From G965218495 sp965262785 (GTDB lineage Bacteria > Bacteroidota > Rhodothermia > Rhodothermales > Bin80): DNA of 64,000 nucleotides. The notes under the pieces are model-generated. The model had not been told where the DNA came from. It saw only the letters and a list, made by a program, of their open reading frames with translations, and did no database searches. Location of the stretch: NCBI GenBank assembly GCA_965262785.1, contig OZ253559.1, positions 1,922,001-1,986,000 of the forward strand, written 5' to 3'. The stretch's first letter is position 1; the number at the start of each line of letters is the position of its first letter. A program made the position numbers and the translations under genes. This document shows, piece by piece, positions 27,379 to 36,833 of this stretch.

Positions 27379-28288
27379 CCCGCTTCCGCCCGCTTTGGAG
27401 CAAATCGCTTGCGACATCAATCATACATGAATCACTGATTTGGCCGGACCTGGCACTAGGCTGTAGCGAGGACAACAGAGGGGGCAGGGGCTTCTGCTGC
27501 GCCATCATGGTCTCAATCTCGGCGAGCCTGTCGTTGGCGACCTTCATATAGTCGATCCGTTCATTCTTGAACAGGTGGACCTCCTCGTTTTTCTCAATAC
27601 CTATATACCTACATCCCTCCATGGCGGCCGCCACCAGAAAGCTGCCGCTCCCAAACGCGTTGTCAAGAACCAGTCCGCCTTTCGCCACAAACGTTCGAAT
27701 CAGGTAGCGACCTAAAGCCACCGGCTTCTGTGTGGGGTGCCAAACGCGTCCTCCTGTTTCACTTTCAGCAGTCTTGCAGTATAGCGTATCGGTAGGGAAG
27801 CGCTCACCAGCGCTCTTCACACGAACAGGCCTAAAATCGCCGTAGCTGCCTGTATACTGATCCTTGCGCGTTCCCTTGTCATAGGGCTTTCCCAACCACA
27901 TTACGGGGCGGTATTTCGGTTGCCGGGCGTAGAATATGCAGATGTCTTCGTGCTGCCTTAGGGGTTGCCGTCGTGCATTCAAGAAATTTGTCGGTTTGCT
28001 TTTTACCCATACGAACTTGTACCGAAACCACTCCTCGTTGCTGAGGATGAGTTTGGCAGTGAATACCCCTTGTGACGTTAAGGCTATTACACCTCTCGGC
28101 TTGATTATTCTGCGATAGGCCGCCCACAGCCTGTCGAGAGGGATCAGGCTATCCCACTTGTTTTGCGTAGTGCCATAAGGCAGATCACAGAGAATCATGT
28201 CGATAGACTGATCCTCTATGTTCTTCATTAAGTCGAGGCAATCACCCTGATAAAGATGTCTGCTGATCGAAGGAGCCGCCTCGCCCAT
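27368..28288 (-). CDS. Beta-class DNA methyltransferase (N4-cytosine/N6-adenine)
   Basis: 306 residues. Catalytic motif IV comes first: CDLPYG (35-39; DLPY where DPPY is common), then the region WVKSKPTNFLNARRQPLRQHED, and motif I near the C-terminus: LVLDNAFGSGSFLVA (about 206-220), then IGIEKNEE. This order (IV before I) defines the beta class. It lies directly upstream of, and overlaps by 11 bp, the nuclease-methylase at 24616-27378, so both probably form one restriction-modification operon. The C-terminal tail (SSLQPSARSGQ and so on) is unusual and probably non-catalytic. Confidence 0.85.
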   Translation of the reverse strand: MGEAAPSISRHLYQGDCLDLMKNIEDQSIDMILCDLPYGTTQNKWDSLIPLDRLWAAYRRIIKPRGVIALTSQGVFTAKLILSNEEWFRYKFVWVKSKPTNFLNARRQPLRQHEDICIFYARQPKYRPVMWLGKPYDKGTRKDQYTGSYGDFRPVRVKSAGERFPTDTLYCKTAESETGGRVWHPTQKPVALGRYLIRTFVAKGGLVLDNAFGSGSFLVAAAMEGCRYIGIEKNEEVHLFKNERIDYMKVANDRLAEIETMMAQQKPLPPLLSSLQPSARSGQISDSCMIDVASDLLQSGRKRDES

Positions 28289-28679
28289 TACTTTACCAAC
28301 GCTCTATAAAGCACCCGCCGCCTGCGGTTTGCTTTTTAGGTGTCCCCAGGGTAGCGATCAGTCGCACCATTTCCTAGCCCGGCCGCCGCAGTAATGCTAA
28401 GCCGTCCATATACTGGCGGACATTCAGGCAAAGACCCCTCCGGCACGGAGATGGGTAGAGTATCCACGTCACGAACGCTGGAAAAGACGCCCGGCGGCGC
28501 GCTCGTCCTTGCTGGTATGCCCATGATGCTACTCGCTCCGTGCCCGTAGAGGCGGCGCCTGTACCGCACTGTGGTGCAGGCAATCACGCGGCCAAACCAT
28601 CCCTGCCACCCTAGGATACGAATAAACCCGGCGATTCTCGCGACCTCCCCTGGCAAAGAATCTTGCCCGTGGCACTCCC
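28289..28679. other. Intergenic stretch with half of a structured repeat
   Basis: No gene seen. At about 28625-28670 the sequence ACCCGGCGATTCTCG and the following TGGCAAAGAATCTTGCCCG match the right half and flank of the palindromic repeat at 47530-47580, so an integrase-element remnant sits upstream of the large gene at 28901. Confidence 0.5.
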
Positions 28680-28850
28680 ATGCCGAGCCTGTTCCCACGC
28701 AGCCTCACTGAACGCGGCGTCAAGGCCGGATACGGCTACCGGACACTTACAGAGGCTCAGCATAGCACGGCTAAGGCGCAGGCGATTGTATGTCTCGGAT
28801 TAAAGCGCCATCTTGGCGGGCTCAAGACACCCATTGCGGAGATGGCTTAA
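28680..28850 (+). CDS. Small ORF of unknown function
   Basis: 56 residues, MPSLFPRSLTERG to LKTPIAEMA. No recognised domain. It lies in the same direction as, and 50 bp before, the 1903-residue gene. Composition is plausible for a protein but there is no independent support; it may be chance. Confidence 0.3.
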   Translation: MPSLFPRSLTERGVKAGYGYRTLTEAQHSTAKAQAIVCLGLKRHLGGLKTPIAEMA

Positions 28851-28900
28851 TGTCCGCCACTGCACCTACTGGCCCGTCGGTGCGAATTCCCTGAACGACT

Positions 28901-31900
28901 ATGGATCCGATGGAGGCTATGATGATAGAGTGGATCGCTAAGTACATCGCTAAGAGAGGCTTGGATGCTGCACTGAAAAGGTTTACCCCGAGGGGAGGAC
29001 AAAAGCGTCTCCCTGAAACAACTACGCGCTCCCACGACCATGACCTACCACCTCAGGTTATCCGCATAGATGGTCGCATAGAGGTGATAATACGCGCGCC
29101 CGACCATAAACGAGACGTACTCCTCAAAGAAGATGTGTTCCCTGACGCAATACGAGCCGCCATTGCGCAGCCGGACCTAGAAGAGCTATCAGAGCTCCTG
29201 AAAGCAAGGAATGCCCAGGAATCGTTGGCCTTCGCTGTACGAAGCCTCAAGGCTATCGACGACGCCCTGGGTAAATATGACGATCCGGAAGGGCACTGCG
29301 CAGAGCTACTGCGCACGCATCGTCAGCGGCTTTTGTTTGCGGCCGGGACGGCAGCCAGCTGGCAAGGCGACATTGAGGCTGGCCGTGCATTGTGGCAACG
29401 TGCACGTGACCTTGGCCCGATCGATTCCGAGTGGCATGAGCAAGCCGCGGTAACTCTTTTCAATATCGAGCTCACGGACGAGCTGCGGCACCTCGTAGCC
29501 GAGATGGATCAAGAGAGTGACGCGTACCGTAGATCGGCCCCACTTCTCGCGTACCTTGACGAAGACTGGTCCAGCGTAGATAGGCTACTTGCTGACGCAC
29601 AGAGTGCGGACCAGCTCCTCATACGCGTCCAAGCAAGGCTCCAGATCCTCGATCCTAAGGATGTCGCCGCTGTGCGACTTACGGCTGAGCTCATAGACCG
29701 AACTGAGGAAGACAACTCTCTTGCGATCAGCATCCTCGCCCGCGCACGCTTAACGCTCGAACTGCTGCAGCGGGTTCTTAGAGGATATACTCCCTTGGAC
29801 TACAACCGTCGCCCGCTGATCGACAGCCTGGCCCGCCGTACAACTGCGGCATTGGAGGCGACAGAGCCTGATTCTCTGTTTCGGGCACAGGCCCTCGGTT
29901 ACCTTGGCGTAGCTGCGGAACTTCTTCGTGACGACAGGCTCACCGAGCTTTGTAGCAACGGAGTCGAAGAGCTCGAAGAAAACATCCGCTCTTCTGTATT
30001 CTTCCTGCGTGACCCAGCGCTAACGCCAGACAAAATCGATGACTTGCTGGCCGAAGGACAAGTCACCATCGTTCAGGCTGCGCTCTTAAAGGCAGAACTC
30101 TACCGGGCTTCAGAGAGGCCTGAGGAAGTTGGGCGAATACTCCATGAGGCACTCTATGCCACTCCAGAAAAGCGGCAGAGAGCTCTTGTGCTTCGCCTCC
30201 TTGCACAACATCTTCGCCAAGCAAACCGAACCGACGAAGCACAGAAGCTGATTGAGACCACGCCTCTACGGCCTGCAGACCGTTGGCTTCTTTTTGCTGA
30301 CAACCTTCCTGCAGGCAAGACCCCTATCAACATAGCCGACGAAGTCGAGGCGTTTCCACTGGACGTAGATGTGATCGAGCGACTTGCCCAGTCCACCCTG
30401 TCCACCGTTGAGATCACCTCTCCCGAAGATCCCTCGCCCGATGCAGCCATCCTGGAGCGTGCTAATGAAGCCGTTCGCTGGACCACCCGCCTCGCTGAGG
30501 TACTCCCGTCCCGGTCCTCAAGATTTCTACATGCACAGGCTCTGTATGCTGCTCGACGCTATAGTGATCTCCTTACCGCGAGTCGCAACCTCGATCCAGT
30601 CTATACGAAACAGGCCACTGAACTCAAAGCGTGGGCGCTGGTCGGCCTTGGACACAGGGCCAAAGCCGCGGATCTTCTCGTCTCCGCCTGTGCGGACCAT
30701 CCTGATTCTGAACGACTCGCCATTAATGCATCTGGCCTACTCATGGCCGAAGGCCGGTCGGCCGAAGCGGCAGACCTCCTCGAATCGTACGTTACCGGCG
30801 ACTCCAAATATCCCGAAATCCTGGTCACCTATGCCATGGCGATCCGTGCCCAAGACCCAGGTTCGCGCAAGGTGGCCTCTCGGGCATTTGACCTTTTCGC
30901 TCGGGCAAATGACCTGCATCCTGACCCCCGCATCGCAGGGGAGGCCTGGAAAGCGGCACGAGCCGCTGGGCGGGAGCCCGAGGCAGGGCGCTTCTTCAAG
31001 GCAATGATAGCGGACGCACCTGTGAAAGTCGTACAAACGGAGGACGACTTTTACCAAGGTTTACAGGCAGCGGGCGATAATCGCGTTGTCCAGATAGAAG
31101 GAGGATTTGAGTATTTGGCCGACTTAGTCCGTAAGGACAGGGAGCACTCCGGTTTGCTGAGCAAGTTTCTTAGTGGACACGCGCTTGCTTACGTCGATTT
31201 TTTGCGACTGTCCAGACGATCCTGGGAACTCTGGACCTATTGGGTCCAGCAGTATGAGCGGCGATGTTCCGAGGGAGAGGTGTCGCCTGGAGACTTCTCC
31301 ATTCTGGCTGATTGGCCGTCCGTACATCTGGGGTATGGGCATCGACATGATGCTGGGGACATCAAGCTTTTTGCCGATCAGACGGCGATCCTCACCCTTG
31401 GCGTTCTTGGCCCCGACACAGCAAAGCAGATTCTGGCCGCTCTGGGAATGTGTTACGTGCATACAGGCATGCTCGAAGAATTGCGCCAGGACTTGACTCG
31501 AATCAGTGGACACTTACTCGTTGGCAGTGCAGGTCCCTACGTCAAGGCGGCCCACTTTCTTAGACAGAGGTCGGGCACAATTGTCAGCTATTCTGGGGAG
31601 GTTGAGTCAGCGGCCCCAAATGACCCGAGCGTCGGGCCATGTCGTGTGGATCTCGGTGTTGCGATTCTGCACGATGCACTCTACGCCACAGATATAGACA
31701 AATCGCAGGACTGGCCGGACGAGGCAAATCGACTAAGAATCTCATCTGCCACCCTTTTGGCCTCGCTCAACGCAGCCGGAGAAGTCACAGCTAACGAAGC
31801 AAGAAATGCAGCGGACAAGTGCCCCAGCGCCTTCGAAGGATGGGATAGTGCTACGCCACGGCCGATTCCGAAGGCCATTGTGTTTGACGAGTACTCAATT

Positions 31901-34612
31901 TTGGATTGGGTTGACGCCGGATTGGCCGATGTTCTGGGCGACCGTGCCAGAGTAGGACCGTGGGCGTGGATGCGTATCTCGGACGAGGTAGCGCGTCAAC
32001 AGGCAATGGAACTGGCTCACGAACGACTGCAAGGCACGATTGAAGTTTTCCAATCGGCACTCGACGAGGGCATCGTCCTCGAGGTCGGGGCGGTTGCCGA
32101 TGGTGAAACGCATGAGGCTGCGGACGCCATACGTGCAGAACGTCTGTCGCCCATAGAGAGCCTGTGGTCAGGTGCACTCAGGTCACTTCGGACGGCTCAG
32201 GCTCACGGGCTCCGGCTATGGGCGGACGACCGCTTCTATCCTTTGTTACTGAGGCTGGGAGGCCCCGTCAAAATGGGACCGGATATTCAAGCGATTCGCG
32301 ACCCGTTTGTGGCCTGGGCAAAGGAGGTTCCACCGATTGCGACCACCGAGCTGCTCAGTCGACTCACCGCACTTGAGCGTCTGGCTCCTGATGTAGCGCA
32401 GGATGCCGTGGCTAAGCTCTTCGCGCAGGGGTACCGCATGGCACACCCGATACTCCTTTTGCACACTACCCGCCAGTTCCCGGTGCCATTGACGGGCCCA
32501 CTCACGCGTCCCTTCCAGAATCTCGTCAATGCGATCACAGAGATTCCACGCTACCTCCCAGAGACTTTCGACCTCTATTACAACAACAGAGACGGATTCG
32601 TTCGTGTGGCGTCAATGGGCGTGGCGGAACGGTTCATCGTTGGCGTGTGGGAAGCCGAGGGATTCAGTAATAGTCAGCGCTGTGCACTGGCCAATGCGTT
32701 CCTGGAAGCTGTTGAGCATGTGTTCGAGGAGGCGAGCCCGAAAGCTGCCGCCGCCAGATCTGGCGGAACTCCAATAATCTTTTGGCGGGTGGTGGCTTAT
32801 GCGCTTCAGATGATGCCAGCTCAAAATGAACGCCGTGTTGAGCTTCGCTTTGATGCACTTTGCTGGCTCGGCAAAGCCGCAGCGTCCCGGGCGGAACAGC
32901 GCGAGGATATCGTCCGGGTGCTCGAAGACAACGTGCTTGATTCCCTGAAATATGCTCTCAAGGCCTTGATAGAAAGCGATGAGGAAAGTCGCTTGTCAGA
33001 AGGTATTGCCACCTATGTAGTTCCTGCGCTCATCCCGCTTACCGGTACTGATCTCATCAATACACTTGACCCCCTTATGCGCAGGACCGTTGGTACGCTA
33101 GCCCGACTCAACAGGGATGGCTGCATCACTAGGGTCTATTTCGCTACTGCCGGCAGAGACTACACGCCGCTGAAGGTATCCGAAGAAGAAAATGAGGAGG
33201 CCGCAGCCGAAGCCTTGACACGTGCGGCGGCCGGCGATCCGGTCTGTGCCCGGTCTATCAAGGCTACTGATTTGGTCTTCAGGTACACGCGCCCGGCCCC
33301 GAAGGAATGGACAGATGCGGGCTTCCCAGTTGATGAACGGCTTCCTATAGATGTTAAGTGCTCGCTCTTCACGCTACTCTGGGCCGATCCTACCGATCTT
33401 CGCGAGCTCATCGTGCGCCTCATCGTCTTTCACCTGTCCGTCCTTGACCCCGCGCTAGCTTTCCGGATCTTCATGGTAGAAGAGGATCTGCTCAGCGACG
33501 ACTCCGAGCGAGCACGAAAGGCCCGTGATTGGCTGGCAGTTGCTGTGCTGAAGAGCGGATACTTCGACCTCCAGCGCGACCTTGTTCACGCTGTGCGGCG
33601 CTTCAACCAGTACGACACAGATGCTTTTGCCCAATTCGTTGGCTGGATTGGAGAAGAGGCTGCCCATGCTCTGGCAAATCGTCCTCAGACCACTCACGTA
33701 GGACAGATCGGCCCAGTATTAGTGCCCATGGGGCATTTCCTGGGCCGAGCCTTGTTGACTGATGGTTATGACGATGGGGCCTTGGTGCTAGAAAGGGTCA
33801 AACAGATCATCAATGCGGGAGATAAGCCGGGTGAGGACAACTCCATTTTGTCGAAGTTGGCAGCGTGGCTCGCGGGTAAGGCGTCTGTAGCCGAAATCGC
33901 GGACGATCCATTCGTTGCAGCCTGGGCACTCCGTGCGTTCCTTTTGGTCCTCTCGATGATGAACCGGGACCCTGAACTGAACATCGACGGACGGGTGATC
34001 AAAGCGTCGGACTGGGCTACCAGCTATATGGCGACCGCACTTGCTGGAAAGTTTGCGCAGCCCTCTGAACTCGAGCAGCGGATGATGGACCGCCGCCAGC
34101 TCGCGTCAGCGGCATTGCTTCTTGCTGCGTTTTCCTGCAGCGGAGAAAAGCATTTCCAAGATTACAACCAAGAAGATGACCCTATTGCAATATGGCTTGA
34201 TCGAGTGTGGCTCTTGGCAACTAAGTTACAGGTTGCCCTCATTGGCCTGCGGGGAGGACTAATAAATGCTGTTGGAGCAGCGACTACGGCGGTGCAGGAC
34301 CTCGGACTGGCTACTCCCGCCGCCCCCGTTCTTGACGCATTCGATCCGTTCGCATTCGGTTCCGACGGAGATGATATCGGAAGAGCGCTGACCCTGACCG
34401 CCATGCTCAAGGTGGTCCGCCAACTTCCTGAAGCCAGTGAGCACCCAATTTGGTGGACTGGTACAGTTCGGCACCTCGTGGAGGAACTAGCAAATGCAGG
34501 TTCGGGAAGATCGCTCACAAGCGATGAGGAGCTCGGCAATCGCTTCGGGTTGATCGCTCCTCTCCGCGAACGAATACTTGCGAAGACACTGATAGTGGCT
34601 CTTGCCTCTTGA
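28901..34612 (+). CDS. 1903-residue alpha-solenoid protein with PIN-like segments, candidate defence protein
   Basis: Very large, mostly helical protein without signal peptide or membrane segment. Residues about 100-720 read like degenerate tetratricopeptide repeats (e.g. ARARLTLELLQRVL, AAGREPEAGRFFKAMI). Two segments resemble PIN nuclease cores: about 815-860 (LFADQTAILTLGVLG to VHTGMLEELRQ) and about 990-1035 (IVFDEYSILDWVDAGL to ISDEVARQ). The last 800 residues look like further helical repeats. Large TPR-PIN proteins (the TPR-GreAB-C-PIN class) are known in bacterial defence neighbourhoods; membership here is inference and the GreAB-C part was not identified. It sits between a restriction-modification pair and an AAA ATPase. 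ATG 28901 is one of several close ATGs. Confidence 0.6.
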   Translation: MDPMEAMMIEWIAKYIAKRGLDAALKRFTPRGGQKRLPETTTRSHDHDLPPQVIRIDGRIEVIIRAPDHKRDVLLKEDVFPDAIRAAIAQPDLEELSELLKARNAQESLAFAVRSLKAIDDALGKYDDPEGHCAELLRTHRQRLLFAAGTAASWQGDIEAGRALWQRARDLGPIDSEWHEQAAVTLFNIELTDELRHLVAEMDQESDAYRRSAPLLAYLDEDWSSVDRLLADAQSADQLLIRVQARLQILDPKDVAAVRLTAELIDRTEEDNSLAISILARARLTLELLQRVLRGYTPLDYNRRPLIDSLARRTTAALEATEPDSLFRAQALGYLGVAAELLRDDRLTELCSNGVEELEENIRSSVFFLRDPALTPDKIDDLLAEGQVTIVQAALLKAELYRASERPEEVGRILHEALYATPEKRQRALVLRLLAQHLRQANRTDEAQKLIETTPLRPADRWLLFADNLPAGKTPINIADEVEAFPLDVDVIERLAQSTLSTVEITSPEDPSPDAAILERANEAVRWTTRLAEVLPSRSSRFLHAQALYAARRYSDLLTASRNLDPVYTKQATELKAWALVGLGHRAKAADLLVSACADHPDSERLAINASGLLMAEGRSAEAADLLESYVTGDSKYPEILVTYAMAIRAQDPGSRKVASRAFDLFARANDLHPDPRIAGEAWKAARAAGREPEAGRFFKAMIADAPVKVVQTEDDFYQGLQAAGDNRVVQIEGGFEYLADLVRKDREHSGLLSKFLSGHALAYVDFLRLSRRSWELWTYWVQQYERRCSEGEVSPGDFSILADWPSVHLGYGHRHDAGDIKLFADQTAILTLGVLGPDTAKQILAALGMCYVHTGMLEELRQDLTRISGHLLVGSAGPYVKAAHFLRQRSGTIVSYSGEVESAAPNDPSVGPCRVDLGVAILHDALYATDIDKSQDWPDEANRLRISSATLLASLNAAGEVTANEARNAADKCPSAFEGWDSATPRPIPKAIVFDEYSILDWVDAGLADVLGDRARVGPWAWMRISDEVARQQAMELAHERLQGTIEVFQSALDEGIVLEVGAVADGETHEAADAIRAERLSPIESLWSGALRSLRTAQAHGLRLWADDRFYPLLLRLGGPVKMGPDIQAIRDPFVAWAKEVPPIATTELLSRLTALERLAPDVAQDAVAKLFAQGYRMAHPILLLHTTRQFPVPLTGPLTRPFQNLVNAITEIPRYLPETFDLYYNNRDGFVRVASMGVAERFIVGVWEAEGFSNSQRCALANAFLEAVEHVFEEASPKAAAARSGGTPIIFWRVVAYALQMMPAQNERRVELRFDALCWLGKAAASRAEQREDIVRVLEDNVLDSLKYALKALIESDEESRLSEGIATYVVPALIPLTGTDLINTLDPLMRRTVGTLARLNRDGCITRVYFATAGRDYTPLKVSEEENEEAAAEALTRAAAGDPVCARSIKATDLVFRYTRPAPKEWTDAGFPVDERLPIDVKCSLFTLLWADPTDLRELIVRLIVFHLSVLDPALAFRIFMVEEDLLSDDSERARKARDWLAVAVLKSGYFDLQRDLVHAVRRFNQYDTDAFAQFVGWIGEEAAHALANRPQTTHVGQIGPVLVPMGHFLGRALLTDGYDDGALVLERVKQIINAGDKPGEDNSILSKLAAWLAGKASVAEIADDPFVAAWALRAFLLVLSMMNRDPELNIDGRVIKASDWATSYMATALAGKFAQPSELEQRMMDRRQLASAALLLAAFSCSGEKHFQDYNQEDDPIAIWLDRVWLLATKLQVALIGLRGGLINAVGAATTAVQDLGLATPAAPVLDAFDPFAFGSDGDDIGRALTLTAMLKVVRQLPEASEHPIWWTGTVRHLVEELANAGSGRSLTSDEELGNRFGLIAPLRERILAKTLIVALAS

Positions 34613-34788
34613 AGCCAGTAGTCTCTTCGAGTGGAGCTATGCGCTTCCTGATGAATGGGGTTCTAAGAAATCGCAAATAACAGTTGTATTTCGAGCATTC
34701 CGAGTCTTAAATGGTGATTGTCCGAGTTCTTGCCGCTATCATCCGTACTCGCGTCGAACCTCCGCACCGACGCCGCGCATCAGAGGAA

Positions 34789-36105
34789 CTACCGTCCTAG
34801 TCCCTGATCGCGGTTATCGCTGCGCTCCGGAGCAGCGCGCTGCCGACTGGGGTGTGGGGTCTCATCTGCAGGGGACGTCGGTAGAAGGGTCCGTGCAAGG
34901 TCTGCATATTCCTGCACAAGCCAGGTGTGCATGGACGGGATCGGAACCTCAAAGAGGCCGGCAGGACTTTCGGTCACAACCCCCTTGTGCAAGACATGCT
35001 GAAATACCGCATGCGCGGCCTCCGGCGTTCTGTTGCCTGAAAAGGCTGCGACCAGGTCAGACTTCTCCAAGGTGCTGCCCTTCCCCACTTGCCCCAGTAG
35101 ATTTGCCACCGCCTTTCTATCACCGCGCTCAAGGCCCACAAGTCTGCTTTCGTAGTACTTAACCTTCCTCCTGTGTCCTTGCGCTAATACTTCAATTGGC
35201 ACATCCGCAGTCAACCCGCCACCGCACTCATAAAGCCATCTCGCAGCCTGCGGTGCATAGACCTGTATGTGCTGCGGCCAGCCGTTACATTCCGCCGCAA
35301 TCGTGTCGAGCCAGTGAGTCAGGTACTCCAAAGCGCCATGCGCCCCTCCAGCCTTTACCAGCCAGTCCCGGATAACTGCCCGTTCTGCCGCCGACGAGAG
35401 CCTACCCAGCTGGCATACACAGTCTTGCATGAAGCGAGTGACCCCAAATGAGCCGAACACGCCCTCGGAGGTGCCCAGACCACCAGCCAGCAGGATTACA
35501 GGTGCGCCGACCTGACCGTTGTGAATCTGCGCCAGATTCTGTGTCATTGGGAGGTCGTATGGCGTGCCAAGGGCCTTGCCAAGCGTCTGCACCTCATCCA
35601 GTACCAGCACGACCCCGTTGGGCGTGGCGGCCTCCTTCAAGACTCTGTCCGTTGTAAGCCCGGCGTACTCTGAAGACTGACTCTTCGCCCGGTGGCGAAA
35701 TAGCGCAGCCACTGAAGACAGTCCGGCCCTCCATCCGGTCTCGCGGTGCACCGTGGTCTTCGTTGCGTAAGACATGCCCACGGCACCCGCCAGCGCATCA
35801 GGGTCATACAGCGCGTCGCTCCTTATCACCACCACGCGCCATCCATCAGCTTCAGCCCGCACGCCGCATTCGTGGAGCAAGGCAGTCTTGCCGGCACCCG
35901 GTGCGCCCTGGATGAGAAAGACAGTCCCGCCGTTGGATTGGCGCGCGCTACCCAGCCTCTTTTCGAAGGTGCGGAGCTCCTGCTCGCGTCCATGAAAAAA
36001 CGTCGCGGGTCCCCGATCATCGTCCAGTATGGGGACCAGCGTGGACGGCGGGGCCACCTGCGGCTTGCCGCTCCGGGGAGAGAGCATGTCGGGGGAGTGC
36101 TTCAT
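34789..36105 (-). CDS. AAA ATPase with C-terminal winged-helix-like region
   Basis: 438 residues. N-terminal P-loop FLIQGAPGAGKTALLH (Lys73), Walker B VVLVLDEVQ (Asp170, Glu171), a sensor-like ILLAGGLGTSEG near 205-215, and a C-terminal part (about 320-400, KAVANLLGQVGKG to VTESPAGLFEVP) like the winged helix of Orc/Cdc6 or STAND-type ATPases. Convergent with the 1903-residue gene, stops 177 bp apart. Such ATPases occur as lone accessory genes or as regulators in defence systems; the partner is unknown. ATG 36105 precedes FFHGREQELRTFE, the usual start of the domain. Confidence 0.75.
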   Translation of the reverse strand: MKHSPDMLSPRSGKPQVAPPSTLVPILDDDRGPATFFHGREQELRTFEKRLGSARQSNGGTVFLIQGAPGAGKTALLHECGVRAEADGWRVVVIRSDALYDPDALAGAVGMSYATKTTVHRETGWRAGLSSVAALFRHRAKSQSSEYAGLTTDRVLKEAATPNGVVLVLDEVQTLGKALGTPYDLPMTQNLAQIHNGQVGAPVILLAGGLGTSEGVFGSFGVTRFMQDCVCQLGRLSSAAERAVIRDWLVKAGGAHGALEYLTHWLDTIAAECNGWPQHIQVYAPQAARWLYECGGGLTADVPIEVLAQGHRRKVKYYESRLVGLERGDRKAVANLLGQVGKGSTLEKSDLVAAFSGNRTPEAAHAVFQHVLHKGVVTESPAGLFEVPIPSMHTWLVQEYADLARTLLPTSPADETPHPSRQRAAPERSDNRDQGLGR

Positions 36106-36228
36106 GGGACGAAATGCTGCACTTGCCAGCCACCACGTTGTGATAAGCCCTACGTGATGGAGGAAGCCGTTACAGGGCGTGCATACGCGGTAGCGCGGTG
36201 AACTTGCTCCCGCTGGCCGGTGGTGTGC

Positions 36229-36498
36229 TTACAGGCCCGGGAAGTGTGTGTGGTGGATATCCTGCGCGCGGGCGAACCAAGTCAATGCATCGGCCACCTG
36301 CGCTGACAGCGGCTCTGGAGACACATAAACCAAGCGGGCATACGAGGGGGCGGACATCAGCGCGCCTGCTATAGGCGCGACATCAAAACAGCCCGTCGGC
36401 CAATTCTCTGCGTGGGGTGTTTCGCGCAGGCGATTCAGGGCACACACCAGAGCCGCAATCCGCGGCCGCTCCGCGCTTATGATGTCTGCGTGGTACAT
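36229..36498 (-). CDS. Small hypothetical protein
   Basis: 89 residues from ATG 36498 (MYHADIISAERPRIAALVCALNRLRE); the frame is open upstream but without a likely start. Not recognised. Contains two Cys and hydrophobic stretches but no membrane helix. Lies between the AAA ATPase and the RT-integrase fusion. Confidence 0.4.
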   Translation of the reverse strand: MYHADIISAERPRIAALVCALNRLRETPHAENWPTGCFDVAPIAGALMSAPSYARLVYVSPEPLSAQVADALTWFARAQDIHHTHFPGL

Positions 36499-36833
36499 GG
36501 CTGCGCTCCGCCAATGTGGTTGGGTAGCACAGTATAGGGAAAAGCGGACAAAGAGAGGCCGGCGCAGGGGGCGTCTATGATGGAGGCACCTGCCTGTCGG
36601 GCACAAGGGCGCGTGCGACCCTTACCTTGGGTAAAGCCAGTCACACCACCCCACCTCTCCCAGTCCGCCCAGCTGGGTGCGAGCGGGCAGGATCGCCTAC
36701 TCCGCCCATGTGCGCAACGGCTTCGAGGACGTATACGGTTGAATGTCCAGGGATGACGTGTCACCGACGATTAAAAGTATCGATTTGATGAGGGGAGGAG
36801 GCGCGCGTAGAGTGCGGCTGCATGCATGGGCGT

